From positions 124,001 to 188,000 of the forward strand of contig NZ_FOOR01000004.1 of the NCBI RefSeq assembly GCF_900113255.1: a stretch of DNA of 64,000 nt. The letters are read 5' to 3'. A model generated the notes under the pieces. It did no database searches. It saw only the letters and a program-made list of their open reading frames with translations, and had not been told where the DNA came from. This DNA is from Novosphingobium sp. CF614. Its GTDB lineage: Bacteria; Pseudomonadota; Alphaproteobacteria; Sphingomonadales; Sphingomonadaceae. Shown here in pieces: positions 11,157-19,735 of the stretch; position 1 is the stretch's first letter, and the number at the start of each line of letters is the position of its first letter. The position numbers and the translations under genes are program-made.

Positions 11157-11283
11157 TGGAATTTTGCATCCCGCTTCGTCATGCTTGCGCTTGCCTGGCC
11201 GCGCTGGCCGCGGTCCGACAGCCATAGTACGGCAACGCGGCGACATGGGCCCTGAACCGGGCTCCGCAACGGGAGGACGCAAA

Positions 11284-11688
11284 GTGCCCGCAGGTTATTC
11301 AGGCAAGCCGCTGGCGGCCAAGCTCGGTTACAAGGCGGGGCAGCGCGCTTGGTTCCACGAGATGCCGGCCGGCGTGCGCGACGAGATCGGCGAGACCGGA
11401 CTTGTCTTTCAGGACAGCGGCGACGCCGCGCAGGCGGTGCACATCTTCGTCACCGCCAAGGACGAGATGGCGCGCCTGCTCACCGATCTGCGCACCGCGA
11501 TCGACCCAGCCGGAATGGTCTGGGTGAGCTGGCCGAAGAAGGCCTCCAAGGTCCCCACCGACGTCACCGAAGACACGATCCGCGATGTCTGCCTGCCGAT
11601 GGGCTGGGTCGACGTGAAAGTCTGCGCGGTGGACGCGGTGTGGTCCGGCCTCAAGCTGATGATCCGCAAGGAACTGCGCCAGATGTAA
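11284..11688 (+). CDS. DUF3052 family protein
   Basis: The 134-residue protein (PAGYSGKPLAAKLGYKAGQR..., VWVSWPKKASKVPTDVTEDTIRD, GLVDVKVCAVD-like GWVDVKVCAVDAVWSGLKLM) matches DUF3052, small soluble proteins of unknown function seen in many soil bacteria. The GTG at 11284 is chosen because a strong GGGAGGA lies about 7 nt upstream and the sequence before it does not look coding. It is downstream of the purL/DUF559 patch; no link to its neighbours can be shown. Confidence 0.85.
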   Translation: MPAGYSGKPLAAKLGYKAGQRAWFHEMPAGVRDEIGETGLVFQDSGDAAQAVHIFVTAKDEMARLLTDLRTAIDPAGMVWVSWPKKASKVPTDVTEDTIRDVCLPMGWVDVKVCAVDAVWSGLKLMIRKELRQM

Positions 11689-11700
11689 GCGGGATGCGCG

Positions 11701-11768
11701 AAGCCGCCGAAGCAATCCAGGGCGACACCGAATTGCCCCTGGATTGCCGCGGCGGCTCGCGATGACGA
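11701..11768. repeat. Dispersed palindromic repeat, family B, copy 1
   Basis: Nested inverted repeat with core GCAATCCAGGGC ... CCCTGGATTGC and flanks AAGCCGCC ... GGCGGCT, ending in CTCGCGATGACGAA. A longer, better preserved copy lies at 43451-43541. It sits between the DUF3052 gene (+) and the M2 peptidase gene (-), both of which end here, so it may also act as a terminator. Confidence 0.8.
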
Positions 11769-11851
11769 AGGCGAGGGAACGCAAGAGTTCCGATCATTGA
11801 CACGGGATATGAGCCTGCTTCCGATCCGATCGGACGGGATCGACCGGCGCC

Positions 11852-13678
11852 TCACCAGCCCTGCTTCTGTCCCTTGTTCTGCGCGTCCAGCCACTTCCTG
11901 AGCGGCGCGAAGTATTCGAGCATCGGCTTGGCGCTCATCTGGCTCGAACCGGTGAAAGCCTTGAGCGCCTCGGGCCAGGGCTTGGACTGGCCCATCTCCA
12001 GCATCTTGTTCAGGTTCTCACCCACTTTCTTGTCGCCATAGAAGCTGCAGCGATGCAGCGGCCCCTTCCAGCCCGCCTGCTTGCACGCCGCCTGGTAGAA
12101 CTGGAACTGCAGGATTCGGGCAAGGAAGTAGCGGGTATAGGGGGTGTTGCCCGGGATATGATACTTCGCGCCCGGATCGAAAGCGTCCGCCGGGCGCTCG
12201 GCCGGCGGGGTGATGCCCTGGTAGTCGAGGCGCATCCGCGTCCAAGCCGCATTGTAGTCCGCCGGCTTGATCGAACCGTCGAAGACGCCCCAGCGCCAGC
12301 GGTCGATCAGCAGGCCGAAGGGCAGAAAGGCGACCTTGTCCATCGCCTGGCGCAGCAGCAGGCCGATGTCCTTGTCGGTGCTGGGCACCTTGCCCTTGTC
12401 CAGCAGGCCGATGTCGACAAGGTACTGCGGCGTGATCGACAGTGCGATGAAATCGCCGATCGCCTCGTGGAAGCCGTCGTTGGCGCCGTTGAGATAGAGG
12501 TAGGACTGCTTGTTGTAGGCGCGCTGGTAGTAGTTGTGGCCCAGTTCGTGGTGGATCGTGACGAAATCGTCCGAATTCACCTTGGTGCACATCTTGATGC
12601 GGATATCGTCCAGGTTGTCGATGTCCCAGGCCGAGGCATGGCAGATCACCTCGCGGTCGGCCGGCTTGGTAATCATCGATCGCTGCCAGAACGTCGCCGG
12701 CAGCGGCGCGAAGCCGAGCGAGGAATAGAAGCCCTCGCCGGTCTTCACCATGTCCAGCGGGGTCTTGCCCTTGGCGGTCAGCAGATCGCCGATGTCATAG
12801 CCGAGATCGCCGGAACCGGCCGGGGCGACCAGCGGATAGATATTGCCCCATTCCTGCGCCCACATGTTGCCCAGCAGGTCGGCCCGGATCGGGCCGCTAT
12901 CGGGCTGCACGGCATCGCCGTACTTGGCGTTCAGCTTGTGGCGCACGTAAGTGTGCAGCGCCAGGTAGAGCGGTTTCACTTCCTGCCACAGCCGCTCGGT
13001 TTCGGCGGAGAACTGCTCGGGCGACATGTCGTAGCCCGAACGCCACATCGCCCCGACATCGGCATAGCCAAGTTCCTTGGCACCCTGGTTGGCGATCGAG
13101 ACCATCTTGGCGTAATCGTCCTTCATCGGCTTGCCGACATTGTCGTGCCAGCTCGTCCACATCTCGGCGTATTCGGCCGGCGTGTGGTTGACGTTGCCCA
13201 TCTCGGCCTCGATGTCGGAACCGTTGATCGGCTTGCCGTCGAGCGTGCCCTTGCCCTTGCCGTAAGCGGAGGACAGGCGCGTGGTGATCTCGCTGAGTTC
13301 GGCGGAGGCGCCTTCGGCGGTGGGGGCCGGCAGGACGATGTTCTGGCGCAGCAGGCCAAGCTTGCGCGAAACGTCGGGATCGAGCCCCTTGAGGTCGGCG
13401 AACTTCGCCGCCTCGACCGCGTGCCGGACCTGCTTTTCGGTGAACGACGCGTTGGACTGCGCGACAAGCGCGTCGGTGTCGTCGGTGATGTAGGTGTAGT
13501 TCACCCAGTTGATGCGATTGTTGTCGATGGAGGCATTCAGCAGGTCCTTCTCGGCCGCCGCCACGAAGTCGGCGGCGCCGCCGGTGGTCAACGGATAGCC
13601 GGGCGCGGCGTCCTGCGCGAACGCGGGAGCGGCAAGGCCGACTGCGAGCGCGGCCAGCGCGGTGCTTGCAAGTTTCAT
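11852..13678 (-). CDS. M2 family peptidyl-dipeptidase (ACE-like metallopeptidase)
   Basis: The 608-residue protein starts with a Sec signal peptide (MKLASTALAALAVGLAAPAFA). It carries the zinc-peptidase motif HHELGHNYY near residue 380, with the third ligand Glu in GFHEAIGDF about 23 residues later, which is the M2/angiotensin-converting-enzyme pattern. Blocks such as MWAQEWGNIYPLV (ACE-like MWAQ.W), AWDIDNLDDIRIKMCTKV and FLARILQFQFYQAACKQAG (near-identical to eukaryotic ACE signatures) support this. Predicted role: periplasmic removal of C-terminal dipeptides. Length is that of a single-domain ACE. Monocistronic, convergent with the DUF3052 gene. Confidence 0.95.
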   Translation of the reverse strand: MKLASTALAALAVGLAAPAFAQDAAPGYPLTTGGAADFVAAAEKDLLNASIDNNRINWVNYTYITDDTDALVAQSNASFTEKQVRHAVEAAKFADLKGLDPDVSRKLGLLRQNIVLPAPTAEGASAELSEITTRLSSAYGKGKGTLDGKPINGSDIEAEMGNVNHTPAEYAEMWTSWHDNVGKPMKDDYAKMVSIANQGAKELGYADVGAMWRSGYDMSPEQFSAETERLWQEVKPLYLALHTYVRHKLNAKYGDAVQPDSGPIRADLLGNMWAQEWGNIYPLVAPAGSGDLGYDIGDLLTAKGKTPLDMVKTGEGFYSSLGFAPLPATFWQRSMITKPADREVICHASAWDIDNLDDIRIKMCTKVNSDDFVTIHHELGHNYYQRAYNKQSYLYLNGANDGFHEAIGDFIALSITPQYLVDIGLLDKGKVPSTDKDIGLLLRQAMDKVAFLPFGLLIDRWRWGVFDGSIKPADYNAAWTRMRLDYQGITPPAERPADAFDPGAKYHIPGNTPYTRYFLARILQFQFYQAACKQAGWKGPLHRCSFYGDKKVGENLNKMLEMGQSKPWPEALKAFTGSSQMSAKPMLEYFAPLRKWLDAQNKGQKQGW

Positions 13679-13782
13679 GGGGGTTACGCCTCTTGGTACT
13701 TCTGGATGGGCGCAAGACTAACCGCCCCCCGTGCGAGATCAACCGCCGAAACGAATCGCCGCGAATCCCGCCACACGGAAGC

Positions 13783-14538
13783 TCAATCCACGAGGAATTC
13801 CGCCATTCTGCGGCCCATCTCCTTGAAGGTCACGGACGACATATGGTTGCCGGGAACCTCGGCATAGTGGCCTTGGGGCAACGCCGCGGCGAGTTCCCGC
13901 GCCGAACCGTTGTCGGCATCGTCCTTCCCGCAGACACACAGCGTCGGCATGGAGACGCGGGCAATCGCTTCGGGCGGCGTATCATCGACCGAGCCGAGCA
14001 GCAGGCGCGCGGCTACCCGGTCGATCTTCATCGTCTTCATGAAAGCCTGGGCGACGAAGGCCGGATCGCCGCGCTCGATGGTTCCGAAACGGTCGATGGC
14101 GTCCACGAAATGGGCGCTGCGCCGGGCCCAGCCGGACAGGCCCGAAAGCCCCATGCCGCCAAGGACCAGCTTGCGCGGTGCCAGCCCCGCCAGCACGCCG
14201 CGCACCGCCGTGCGCGCGCCGAGCGAGAAGCCGCCGAGGTCATAGTCGCCAAGGTCCAGCGCGGCGACGAGCAGCTTGAGATCCTCGACCAGCACGTCCT
14301 CGGGGTAAGCGCCCGGGTCATGCGGTGCCTCGCTTTCGCCGTGGGCACGCAGATCCGGCATGATGACCCGCAAGCCCGCGTCGGCAAGAACCTGGGCGTT
14401 GCCGTACTTGATCCAGTTCACTTGCGCGCTGGAGAACAGCCCGTGGAGCAGCAGCAGCGGACGCCCTGCCCCCAAGGCATGGACCGCCAGCCGCGTGCCG
14501 CCGAAACCCTCGATGTAATCCTTGCGCGCTTCGCTCAC
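13783..14538 (-). CDS. Alpha/beta hydrolase
   Basis: The 251-residue protein has the alpha/beta-hydrolase fold: LLLLHGLFSSAQVNW (oxyanion region), the PDLRAHGESEAP block, GGFSLGARTAVR with the nucleophile Ser in GFSLG, PTLCVCGKDDADNG (acid region) and a final GNHMSS His. Substrate unknown. The GTG at 14538 is the start: it overlaps the stop of the upstream GFA gene by 4 bp (GTGA). The much longer frame to 15054 runs over that gene. Confidence 0.9.
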   Translation of the reverse strand: MSEARKDYIEGFGGTRLAVHALGAGRPLLLLHGLFSSAQVNWIKYGNAQVLADAGLRVIMPDLRAHGESEAPHDPGAYPEDVLVEDLKLLVAALDLGDYDLGGFSLGARTAVRGVLAGLAPRKLVLGGMGLSGLSGWARRSAHFVDAIDRFGTIERGDPAFVAQAFMKTMKIDRVAARLLLGSVDDTPPEAIARVSMPTLCVCGKDDADNGSARELAAALPQGHYAEVPGNHMSSVTFKEMGRRMAEFLVD

Positions 14539-14981
14539 TCGGGAACCTCCAGGCCCGCCGCCTTCCAGCGCGAGGCGACGCTTTCGGTCGTCGCGCTGAA
14601 ATGGCGTGGCAGGTCCCTGGTGTCGAGCCAGGCTTCGTGCAGGCTCTCGCAGCCCGCATGCGCCGCCGGACGGAAGAATCCGGGCTCGTCGAAGCTGCCG
14701 AGCGTCAGGTCCATGTTGCCGCTGCTGTCGATGAAGTCGAAGCCGAGCGGCGTGCCGCAACACGAGCAGAACGGCCGCCGCGCGATCGGCGAACTGACGT
14801 ACCAGTCCGGCTCGCTGCCCCAGGCGATCGCCGCCTTGGGCACCTGCACGAAGGCCGCCGCGAAACCGCCGGTGGCCTTCTGGCACATGCGGCAATGGCA
14901 CAAGTACGCTTCGTTGCTTTCCAGCCGCACCGCGTAGCGGATGCGGCCGCACTGACAGCCGCCGGTAAGCGTGGTCGTCAT
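14535..14981 (-). CDS. GFA family (glutathione-dependent formaldehyde-activating-like) zinc protein
   Basis: The 148-residue protein has the GFA zinc-binding layout: GGCQCGRIRY near the N-terminus, YLCHCRMCQKATG and FCSCCGTPLGF. Seven cysteines give the two zinc sites of the Gfa/CENP-V fold. The start (MTTTLTGG) has a GGGGG ribosome site 6-10 nt upstream. It is transcribed just ahead of, and overlaps, the alpha/beta hydrolase. True formaldehyde or glutathione chemistry is unproven for most members. Confidence 0.92.
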   Translation of the reverse strand: MTTTLTGGCQCGRIRYAVRLESNEAYLCHCRMCQKATGGFAAAFVQVPKAAIAWGSEPDWYVSSPIARRPFCSCCGTPLGFDFIDSSGNMDLTLGSFDEPGFFRPAAHAGCESLHEAWLDTRDLPRHFSATTESVASRWKAAGLEVPE

Positions 14982-15038
14982 TCGCAAACCCCCTTGTCCT
15001 TCTTGCGCAAAGTCCATGGACCGGAACGGCAAGTCTTT

Positions 15039-15608
15039 TCAGAGGATCACGCAAGTCGGCCTGGAGCGCCGGCGGGTGAGCCCCTGGTCGAGCACGCCCG
15101 TCGTTTCACCGTCGCCGCCGTAATACCAGATGCCCGCCTCGATCTGGCGACCGCCCGAATTCATGGTGGTGCGCACGGTCGTGGATATCTCCCGGTCGTC
15201 CTCACCACCCATCTCCTTCGAGTTGAGCACCGGTTGCTGGTTCTTCCAATACAATTGCGCCGAATTACCCGGCTCCGCGCGCGTGACCGTGGCCCCTCCC
15301 AGCTTCTTGAGGAAGTCCGTCACCTTCTCGATATCGAACCTGTTGCTGCCCGAACCGTTGTAGCCGCCGTCGCTTGCGGGGGTTACCACCACGAGATCGG
15401 GCGCGACGTCGTTATACATCTGCCGGATCGTGTCCGCGACATTGGCATTGCCGATCGCGTCCGCCGGATAATGATACAATCCGCCGCGCAGGCCGCGCGT
15501 ATTGATGAAGGCGATCCCCATGCAGGTGTAGATCTGGGTGGTGCTCATCGCGACCTGAGAGCCGCCGACAATGCCTTCGCCCATGTTGAGGCTACCATAG
15601 TACCACAA
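15039..15608 (-). CDS. Uncharacterised protein with CheD-like Thr/Cys/His spacing and CaaX-like C-terminus
   Basis: I do not recognise a named family. The product (189 residues from the TTG at 15608, which has GGGAG 7 nt upstream; other starts are TTG 15641 and ATG 15584) contains STTQIYTCMGIAF and GGLYHYPAD. The Thr lies 6 residues before the Cys and the His 17 after it, exactly the spacing of the Thr21/Cys27/His44 triad I recall for Thermotoga CheD, a receptor glutamine deamidase; the GGLYHYPAD context also resembles CheD GGMNHxLLP. The protein ends in a basic stretch and CVIL (TRRRSRPTCVIL), which fits a eukaryotic CaaX prenylation box. No signal peptide. Base composition is visibly less GC-rich than its neighbours. 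It lies 57 bp upstream of the GFA gene. Confidence 0.55.
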   Translation of the reverse strand: MWYYGSLNMGEGIVGGSQVAMSTTQIYTCMGIAFINTRGLRGGLYHYPADAIGNANVADTIRQMYNDVAPDLVVVTPASDGGYNGSGSNRFDIEKVTDFLKKLGGATVTRAEPGNSAQLYWKNQQPVLNSKEMGGEDDREISTTVRTTMNSGGRQIEAGIWYYGGDGETTGVLDQGLTRRRSRPTCVIL

Positions 15609-15766
15609 GGCTCGTCTCCCGCCTGCTTGTCCAGGGAACAATTCCTATAGGCTGTTCGCATCGGGCGAAAGGCGGTAGGATCGTTTGCATACAGGGAAGA
15701 TCGGTACAATCAGCCCTGTCGCGAAGCGATGGGAAGGCAGCATTCGCGCCTTGCCCCGTCCTATAC

Positions 15767-15801
15767 GAAAGAGGGGCCCGCGACGCGCCGCGAGCCCTTT
15801 C
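15767..15801 (-). terminator. Probable terminator downstream of asd
   Basis: On the minus strand, just after the asd stop, GAAAGGGCTCGCG pairs with CGCGGGCCCCTCTTTC around a short GC-rich loop. A GC-rich stem with A/T flanks is the usual shape of an intrinsic terminator in this group. Confidence 0.55.
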
Positions 15802-15832
15802 ACGGTTCGTCAAACCGGGGGGAGAGGGTCCC

Positions 15833-16858
15833 TCACCCCTTCTTCAGATGCCGCCGCCCCAGCAGTTCGGCGATCTGCACCGCGTTGAGCGCCGCGCCCT
15901 TGCGCAAGTTGTCCGAAACGCACCACAGCGCCAGGCCGTTCTCGATCGTCGGATCCTCGCGCACGCGGCTGACGTAAGTGGCGCCGTCGCCCACGCATTC
16001 GATCGGGGTGACGTATCCGCCGTCCTCGCGCTTGTCGACCAGCATCACGCCGGGCGCCTCGCGCAGGATATCCTGCGCTTCCTCGGCGGAGATCTCGTTC
16101 TCGAACTCGATATTGAGCGATTCCGAGTGGCCGACGAACACCGGCACGCGCACGCAGGTCGCCTGCACCTTGATCTTGGGATCGAGGATCTTCTTGGTTT
16201 CGACCACCATCTTCCATTCTTCCTTGGTGGAACCATCGTCAAGGAAGACGTCGATGTGCGGGATCACGTTGAAGGCGATCTGCTTGGTGAACTTGCGCGG
16301 TTCGGTCTGGTCGCCGACGAAGATCGCGCGGCTCTGCTCGAACAGCTCGTCCATGCCCGCCTTGCCCGCGCCGGAAACCGACTGGTAGGTCGAAACCACG
16401 ACGCGCTTGATCTTCGCCCGGTCATGCAGCGGCTTGAGCGCCACGACCATCTGCGCGGTCGAGCAGTTGGGATTGGCGATGATGTTGCGCGCCTTGTAGC
16501 CGTCGATCGCCTCCGGGTTCACCTCGGGCACGATCAGCGGGATATCGGGATCCATGCGATAGAGCGACGAATTGTCGATCACCACGCAGCCCTGCGCGGC
16601 GGCCTTGGGGGCGTAGATCTTGGTCGGGCCCGATCCGGCGGCGAACAGCGCGATGTCCCAGCCGGTGAAATCGAAATGCTCGATGTTCTTGACCTTGAGT
16701 TTCCTTCCGGTCTCGCCGAACTCAATCTCCATGCCGGTGGAGCGCGACGAAGCAACCGCCGCGATCTCGTCGCACGGAAACTCGCGCTCGGCGAGGATGT
16801 TGAGCATTTCGCGGCCGACATTTCCGGTCGCGCCGACGACGGCAACCCGGTAACCCAT
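15833..16858 (-). CDS. asd: Aspartate-semialdehyde dehydrogenase
   Basis: The 341-residue enzyme makes aspartate semialdehyde for Lys/DAP, Thr and Met synthesis. It has the NADP-binding VVGATGNVGREML, the catalytic Cys in IIANPNCSTAQM (near residue 132), STYQSVSGAGKAGMDEL and the active-site region RVPVFVGHSESLNIEF. Length and start (MGYRVAVVGATG) are those of the family. Same strand as lon but 197 bp away. Confidence 0.97.
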   Translation of the reverse strand: MGYRVAVVGATGNVGREMLNILAEREFPCDEIAAVASSRSTGMEIEFGETGRKLKVKNIEHFDFTGWDIALFAAGSGPTKIYAPKAAAQGCVVIDNSSLYRMDPDIPLIVPEVNPEAIDGYKARNIIANPNCSTAQMVVALKPLHDRAKIKRVVVSTYQSVSGAGKAGMDELFEQSRAIFVGDQTEPRKFTKQIAFNVIPHIDVFLDDGSTKEEWKMVVETKKILDPKIKVQATCVRVPVFVGHSESLNIEFENEISAEEAQDILREAPGVMLVDKREDGGYVTPIECVGDGATYVSRVREDPTIENGLALWCVSDNLRKGAALNAVQIAELLGRRHLKKG

Positions 16859-17055
16859 TTCAAGATCCTTCTGAACAAGTGCCCACCCGCGCAGGAGGCG
16901 CGCGTGAAGGCGGGGCGTTAGCGACAGAGCGCGTGGAGAGCAAGCGGTAGAGCGCGGCTTTCGCGCCGCGCCCTCGTCACCCCCGCGCGAGTGGACCCCA
17001 GGTCAGACGCGCGCGTCCCATGGGCCCACCCGCGTGGGAACGTGGCGGAACGAGG

Positions 17056-19473
17056 TCAATGCGCCGTGGCGCTGCTCGCCGGCGAATGCGGCGGGGGGGC
17101 GGTCGCAAGCTCGTCGGCGTCGGTCCACTCGATCGCCTTCACCGGCTCGGTAAGCGCCCGGGCGAGCACCTCGTCGACGTGGGCAACCGGGATGATCTCC
17201 AGCCCCTGCTTCACGTTGTCCGGTATCTCGGCCAGGTCCTTGCGGTTCTCTTCCGGGATCAGCACCGTGGTTATCCCGCCGCGGAGCGCCGCCAGCAGCT
17301 TTTCCTTGAGCCCGCCGATCGGCAGCACCCGGCCGCGCAGCGTGACTTCGCCGGTCATCGCGACATCCTTGCGCACCGGATTGCCGGTCAGCGTCGAGAC
17401 GATCGAAGTGACCATGCCGATGCCCGCCGATGGACCATCCTTCGGCACCGCGCCTTCGGGCAGGTGGATGTGGATGTCCTTCTTCTGGAATATGCTGGGC
17501 TTGATCCCATAGGCGGGCGAGCGCGCTCGCACAAAGCTGAACGCGGTCTGGATCGATTCGTTCATCACCTCGCCCAGTTTCCCGGTCGCCTTGATCGCGC
17601 CCTTGCCCGGCACGGTGACACTCTCGATGGTGAGCAGCTCGCCGCCGACCTCGGTCCAGGCCAGGCCGGTAACCGCGCCGACCTGATGCTCTTCCTCGCC
17701 GATGCCGTGGCGGAACTTGCGCACGCCGGCGAAGTCGGCGAGGTTTTCCGGCGTGATGGTGACTTCGGCCGCCTTGCCTTCCAGGATCTGGCGCAGCGAC
17801 TTCCTTGCCAGGCGCGCGATCTCGCGCTCCAGCGTGCGCACGCCGGCCTCGCGGGTGTAATAGCGGATCAAGTCGCGCAGGCCCGTTTCGGACAGCGTGA
17901 ATTCACCCTTCTTGAGGCCGTGCGCCTCGACCTGCTTGGCGATCAGGTGGCGCTGGGCGATCTCGACCTTCTCGTCCTCGGTATAGCCTTCGAGGCGGAT
18001 GATCTCCATGCGGTCCAGCAGCGGCTGCGGCAGGTTGAGGCTGTTCGCGGTGCACACGAACATCACGTCCGACAGGTCGATGTCGAGCTCCAGGTAATGG
18101 TCCTGGAACTTGGCGTTCTGCTCCGGATCGAGCACTTCGAGCAGCGCCGAGGCGGGATCTCCACGGAAATCCTGGCCCAGCTTGTCGATCTCGTCGAGCA
18201 GGAACAGCGGGTTCGACTTGCCGGCCTTGCGCAAGTTGGTGACGATCTTGCCCGGCAGCGAGCCGATGTAGGTGCGACGATGGCCGCGAATCTCGGCCTC
18301 GTCCCGCACGCCGCCCAGCGACTGGCGGACGAACTCGCGCCCGGTCGCCTTGGCGATCGACTTGCCCAGCGAGGTCTTGCCCACGCCCGGGGGGCCGACG
18401 AGGCACAGGATCGGCCCCTTCAGCTTGTTCGTGCGCGCCTGGACCGCCAGGTACTCGATGATGCGGTCCTTGACCTTGTCGAGCGCGTAGTGATCGGCGT
18501 CGAGGATCTCCTGCGCCGTCGAAATATCGCGCTTGAGCTTGCTCTTCTTGCCCCAGGGCAGGCCGAGCAGGACATCCAGGTAATTGCGGATGACAGTCGC
18601 CTCGGCGCTCATCGGCTGCATCGACTTGAGCTTCTTCAGCTCGGTATTGGCCTTTTCGCGCGCTTCCTTGGACAGGCGCGTGCTTTCGATCTTCTCCTGC
18701 AGCTCCTGGATCTCGTTGGCTTCCTCGCCGTCGCCGCCGCCAAGCTCCGACTGGATCGCCTTGAGCTGCTCGTTGAGGTAGTATTCGCGCTGGGTCTTCT
18801 CCATCTGCCGCTTCACGCGGCCGCGAATCTTGCGCTCGACCTGCAGGACGCCGAGTTCCCCTTCCATGAAGGAATAGACCATCTCCAGGCGCTTGAGCGG
18901 ATCGGCCTCGGAAAGCACGGCCTGCTTGTCGGAGACTTTGGCCGAAAGCTGCGCGGCGACGGTGTCGGCCAGCTTGGCGGCATCCTCGATATCGCCAAGC
19001 TGCTCGCCGGCATCCTGCGAAAGCTTCTTGTTGAGCTTGGCGTATTCGCCGAACTGTTCGACGACCGAGCGCATCATCGCCGCCACTTCCGTGCCTTCGG
19101 CTCCGGCGGATTCGATCATCTCGACCTCGGCCACCAGCATCTCGCCTTCCTCCGACTGCTCGGCATGCAGCGATTCGAGCCGGGCGCGGTCCTGGCCTTC
19201 CACCAGCACGCGCACGGTGCCGTCCGGCAGCTTGAGCAATTGCAGGACGCTGGCGATCACGCCGGTGTCGTAAAGATCGTCGCGATCCGGATCGTCACAG
19301 CCCGGATCGAGCTGCGCCAGCAGGAAAATGTCCTTCTGGCCGGCCATGGCCGCTTCGAGCGCAGCCACGGACTTCTCGCGGCCGACGAACAAGGGCACGA
19401 CCATGCCGGGAAAAACGACGATATCGCGCAGGGGAAGTAGCGGTAAGAAGTTCACGGGATACATCCATTTCAT
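17056..19473 (-). CDS. lon: ATP-dependent protease Lon
   Basis: The 805-residue cytoplasmic AAA+ protease has the N-terminal LON substrate domain ([15 protein letters not shown]), a central coiled-coil, Walker [10 protein letters not shown] near residue 361, a [11 protein letters not shown]alker B and a C-terminal protease domain with the catalytic Ser in [10 protein letters not shown] and Lys about 43 residues later. It degrades misfolded and regulatory proteins. The first Met (19473) or the Met three residues on (19464) could start the protein. A heat-shock-like promoter is possible at 19513-19545. Confidence 0.97.
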   Translation of the reverse strand: MKWMYPVNFLPLLPLRDIVVFPGMVVPLFVGREKSVAALEAAMAGQKDIFLLAQLDPGCDDPDRDDLYDTGVIASVLQLLKLPDGTVRVLVEGQDRARLESLHAEQSEEGEMLVAEVEMIESAGAEGTEVAAMMRSVVEQFGEYAKLNKKLSQDAGEQLGDIEDAAKLADTVAAQLSAKVSDKQAVLSEADPLKRLEMVYSFMEGELGVLQVERKIRGRVKRQMEKTQREYYLNEQLKAIQSELGGGDGEEANEIQELQEKIESTRLSKEAREKANTELKKLKSMQPMSAEATVIRNYLDVLLGLPWGKKSKLKRDISTAQEILDADHYALDKVKDRIIEYLAVQARTNKLKGPILCLVGPPGVGKTSLGKSIAKATGREFVRQSLGGVRDEAEIRGHRRTYIGSLPGKIVTNLRKAGKSNPLFLLDEIDKLGQDFRGDPASALLEVLDPEQNAKFQDHYLELDIDLSDVMFVCTANSLNLPQPLLDRMEIIRLEGYTEDEKVEIAQRHLIAKQVEAHGLKKGEFTLSETGLRDLIRYYTREAGVRTLEREIARLARKSLRQILEGKAAEVTITPENLADFAGVRKFRHGIGEEEHQVGAVTGLAWTEVGGELLTIESVTVPGKGAIKATGKLGEVMNESIQTAFSFVRARSPAYGIKPSIFQKKDIHIHLPEGAVPKDGPSAGIGMVTSIVSTLTGNPVRKDVAMTGEVTLRGRVLPIGGLKEKLLAALRGGITTVLIPEENRKDLAEIPDNVKQGLEIIPVAHVDEVLARALTEPVKAIEWTDADELATAPPPHSPASSATAH

Positions 19474-19512
19474 CGCGCACGGGACGTCTGCAAAAGCCCC
19501 GGCTTTCGGGGA

Positions 19513-19545
19513 CGATATGGGGTGTGCGGGCCGCCGTGCAATGCA
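19513..19545 (-). promoter_or_regulatory. Possible sigma-32-type promoter of lon
   Basis: On the minus strand CATTGCACG, a 13-nt spacer and CCCCATAT lie about 40 bp before the lon start. The CCCCATAT box fits the heat-shock -10 consensus well, the upstream box only loosely. Lon is a classic heat-shock gene, which is why this is listed; the match alone is weak. Confidence 0.3.
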
Positions 19546-19735
19546 TTAGCCGCGAAAGCCTGTGGAAGCACTTGCCGCACCCCCTGCAACTTCCCCTTAG
19601 GTCGGGAGCGATCAATTCCGATATGTTCCCGGTTGGCTGGAAAGCCGCGCGGCCCGACAAAGCCCGCCTTCCCGCCCGCACCGGCTTCGACACGGCCTTG
19701 CGGGACGGACAGAAATTCATGAAAATATTGGTGTT

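Noticed and set aside
14878..14900. Sigma-54-like promoter TGGCAC...GGCA
   Set aside because: Lies inside the GFA coding region and the -12 element does not match TTGC; rpoN in the window does not make it real.
17020..19440. An 806-residue open frame antisense to lon
   Set aside because: lon has all catalytic motifs; the antisense frame has Arg/His/Gln-rich, low-complexity sequence typical of high-GC shadows.
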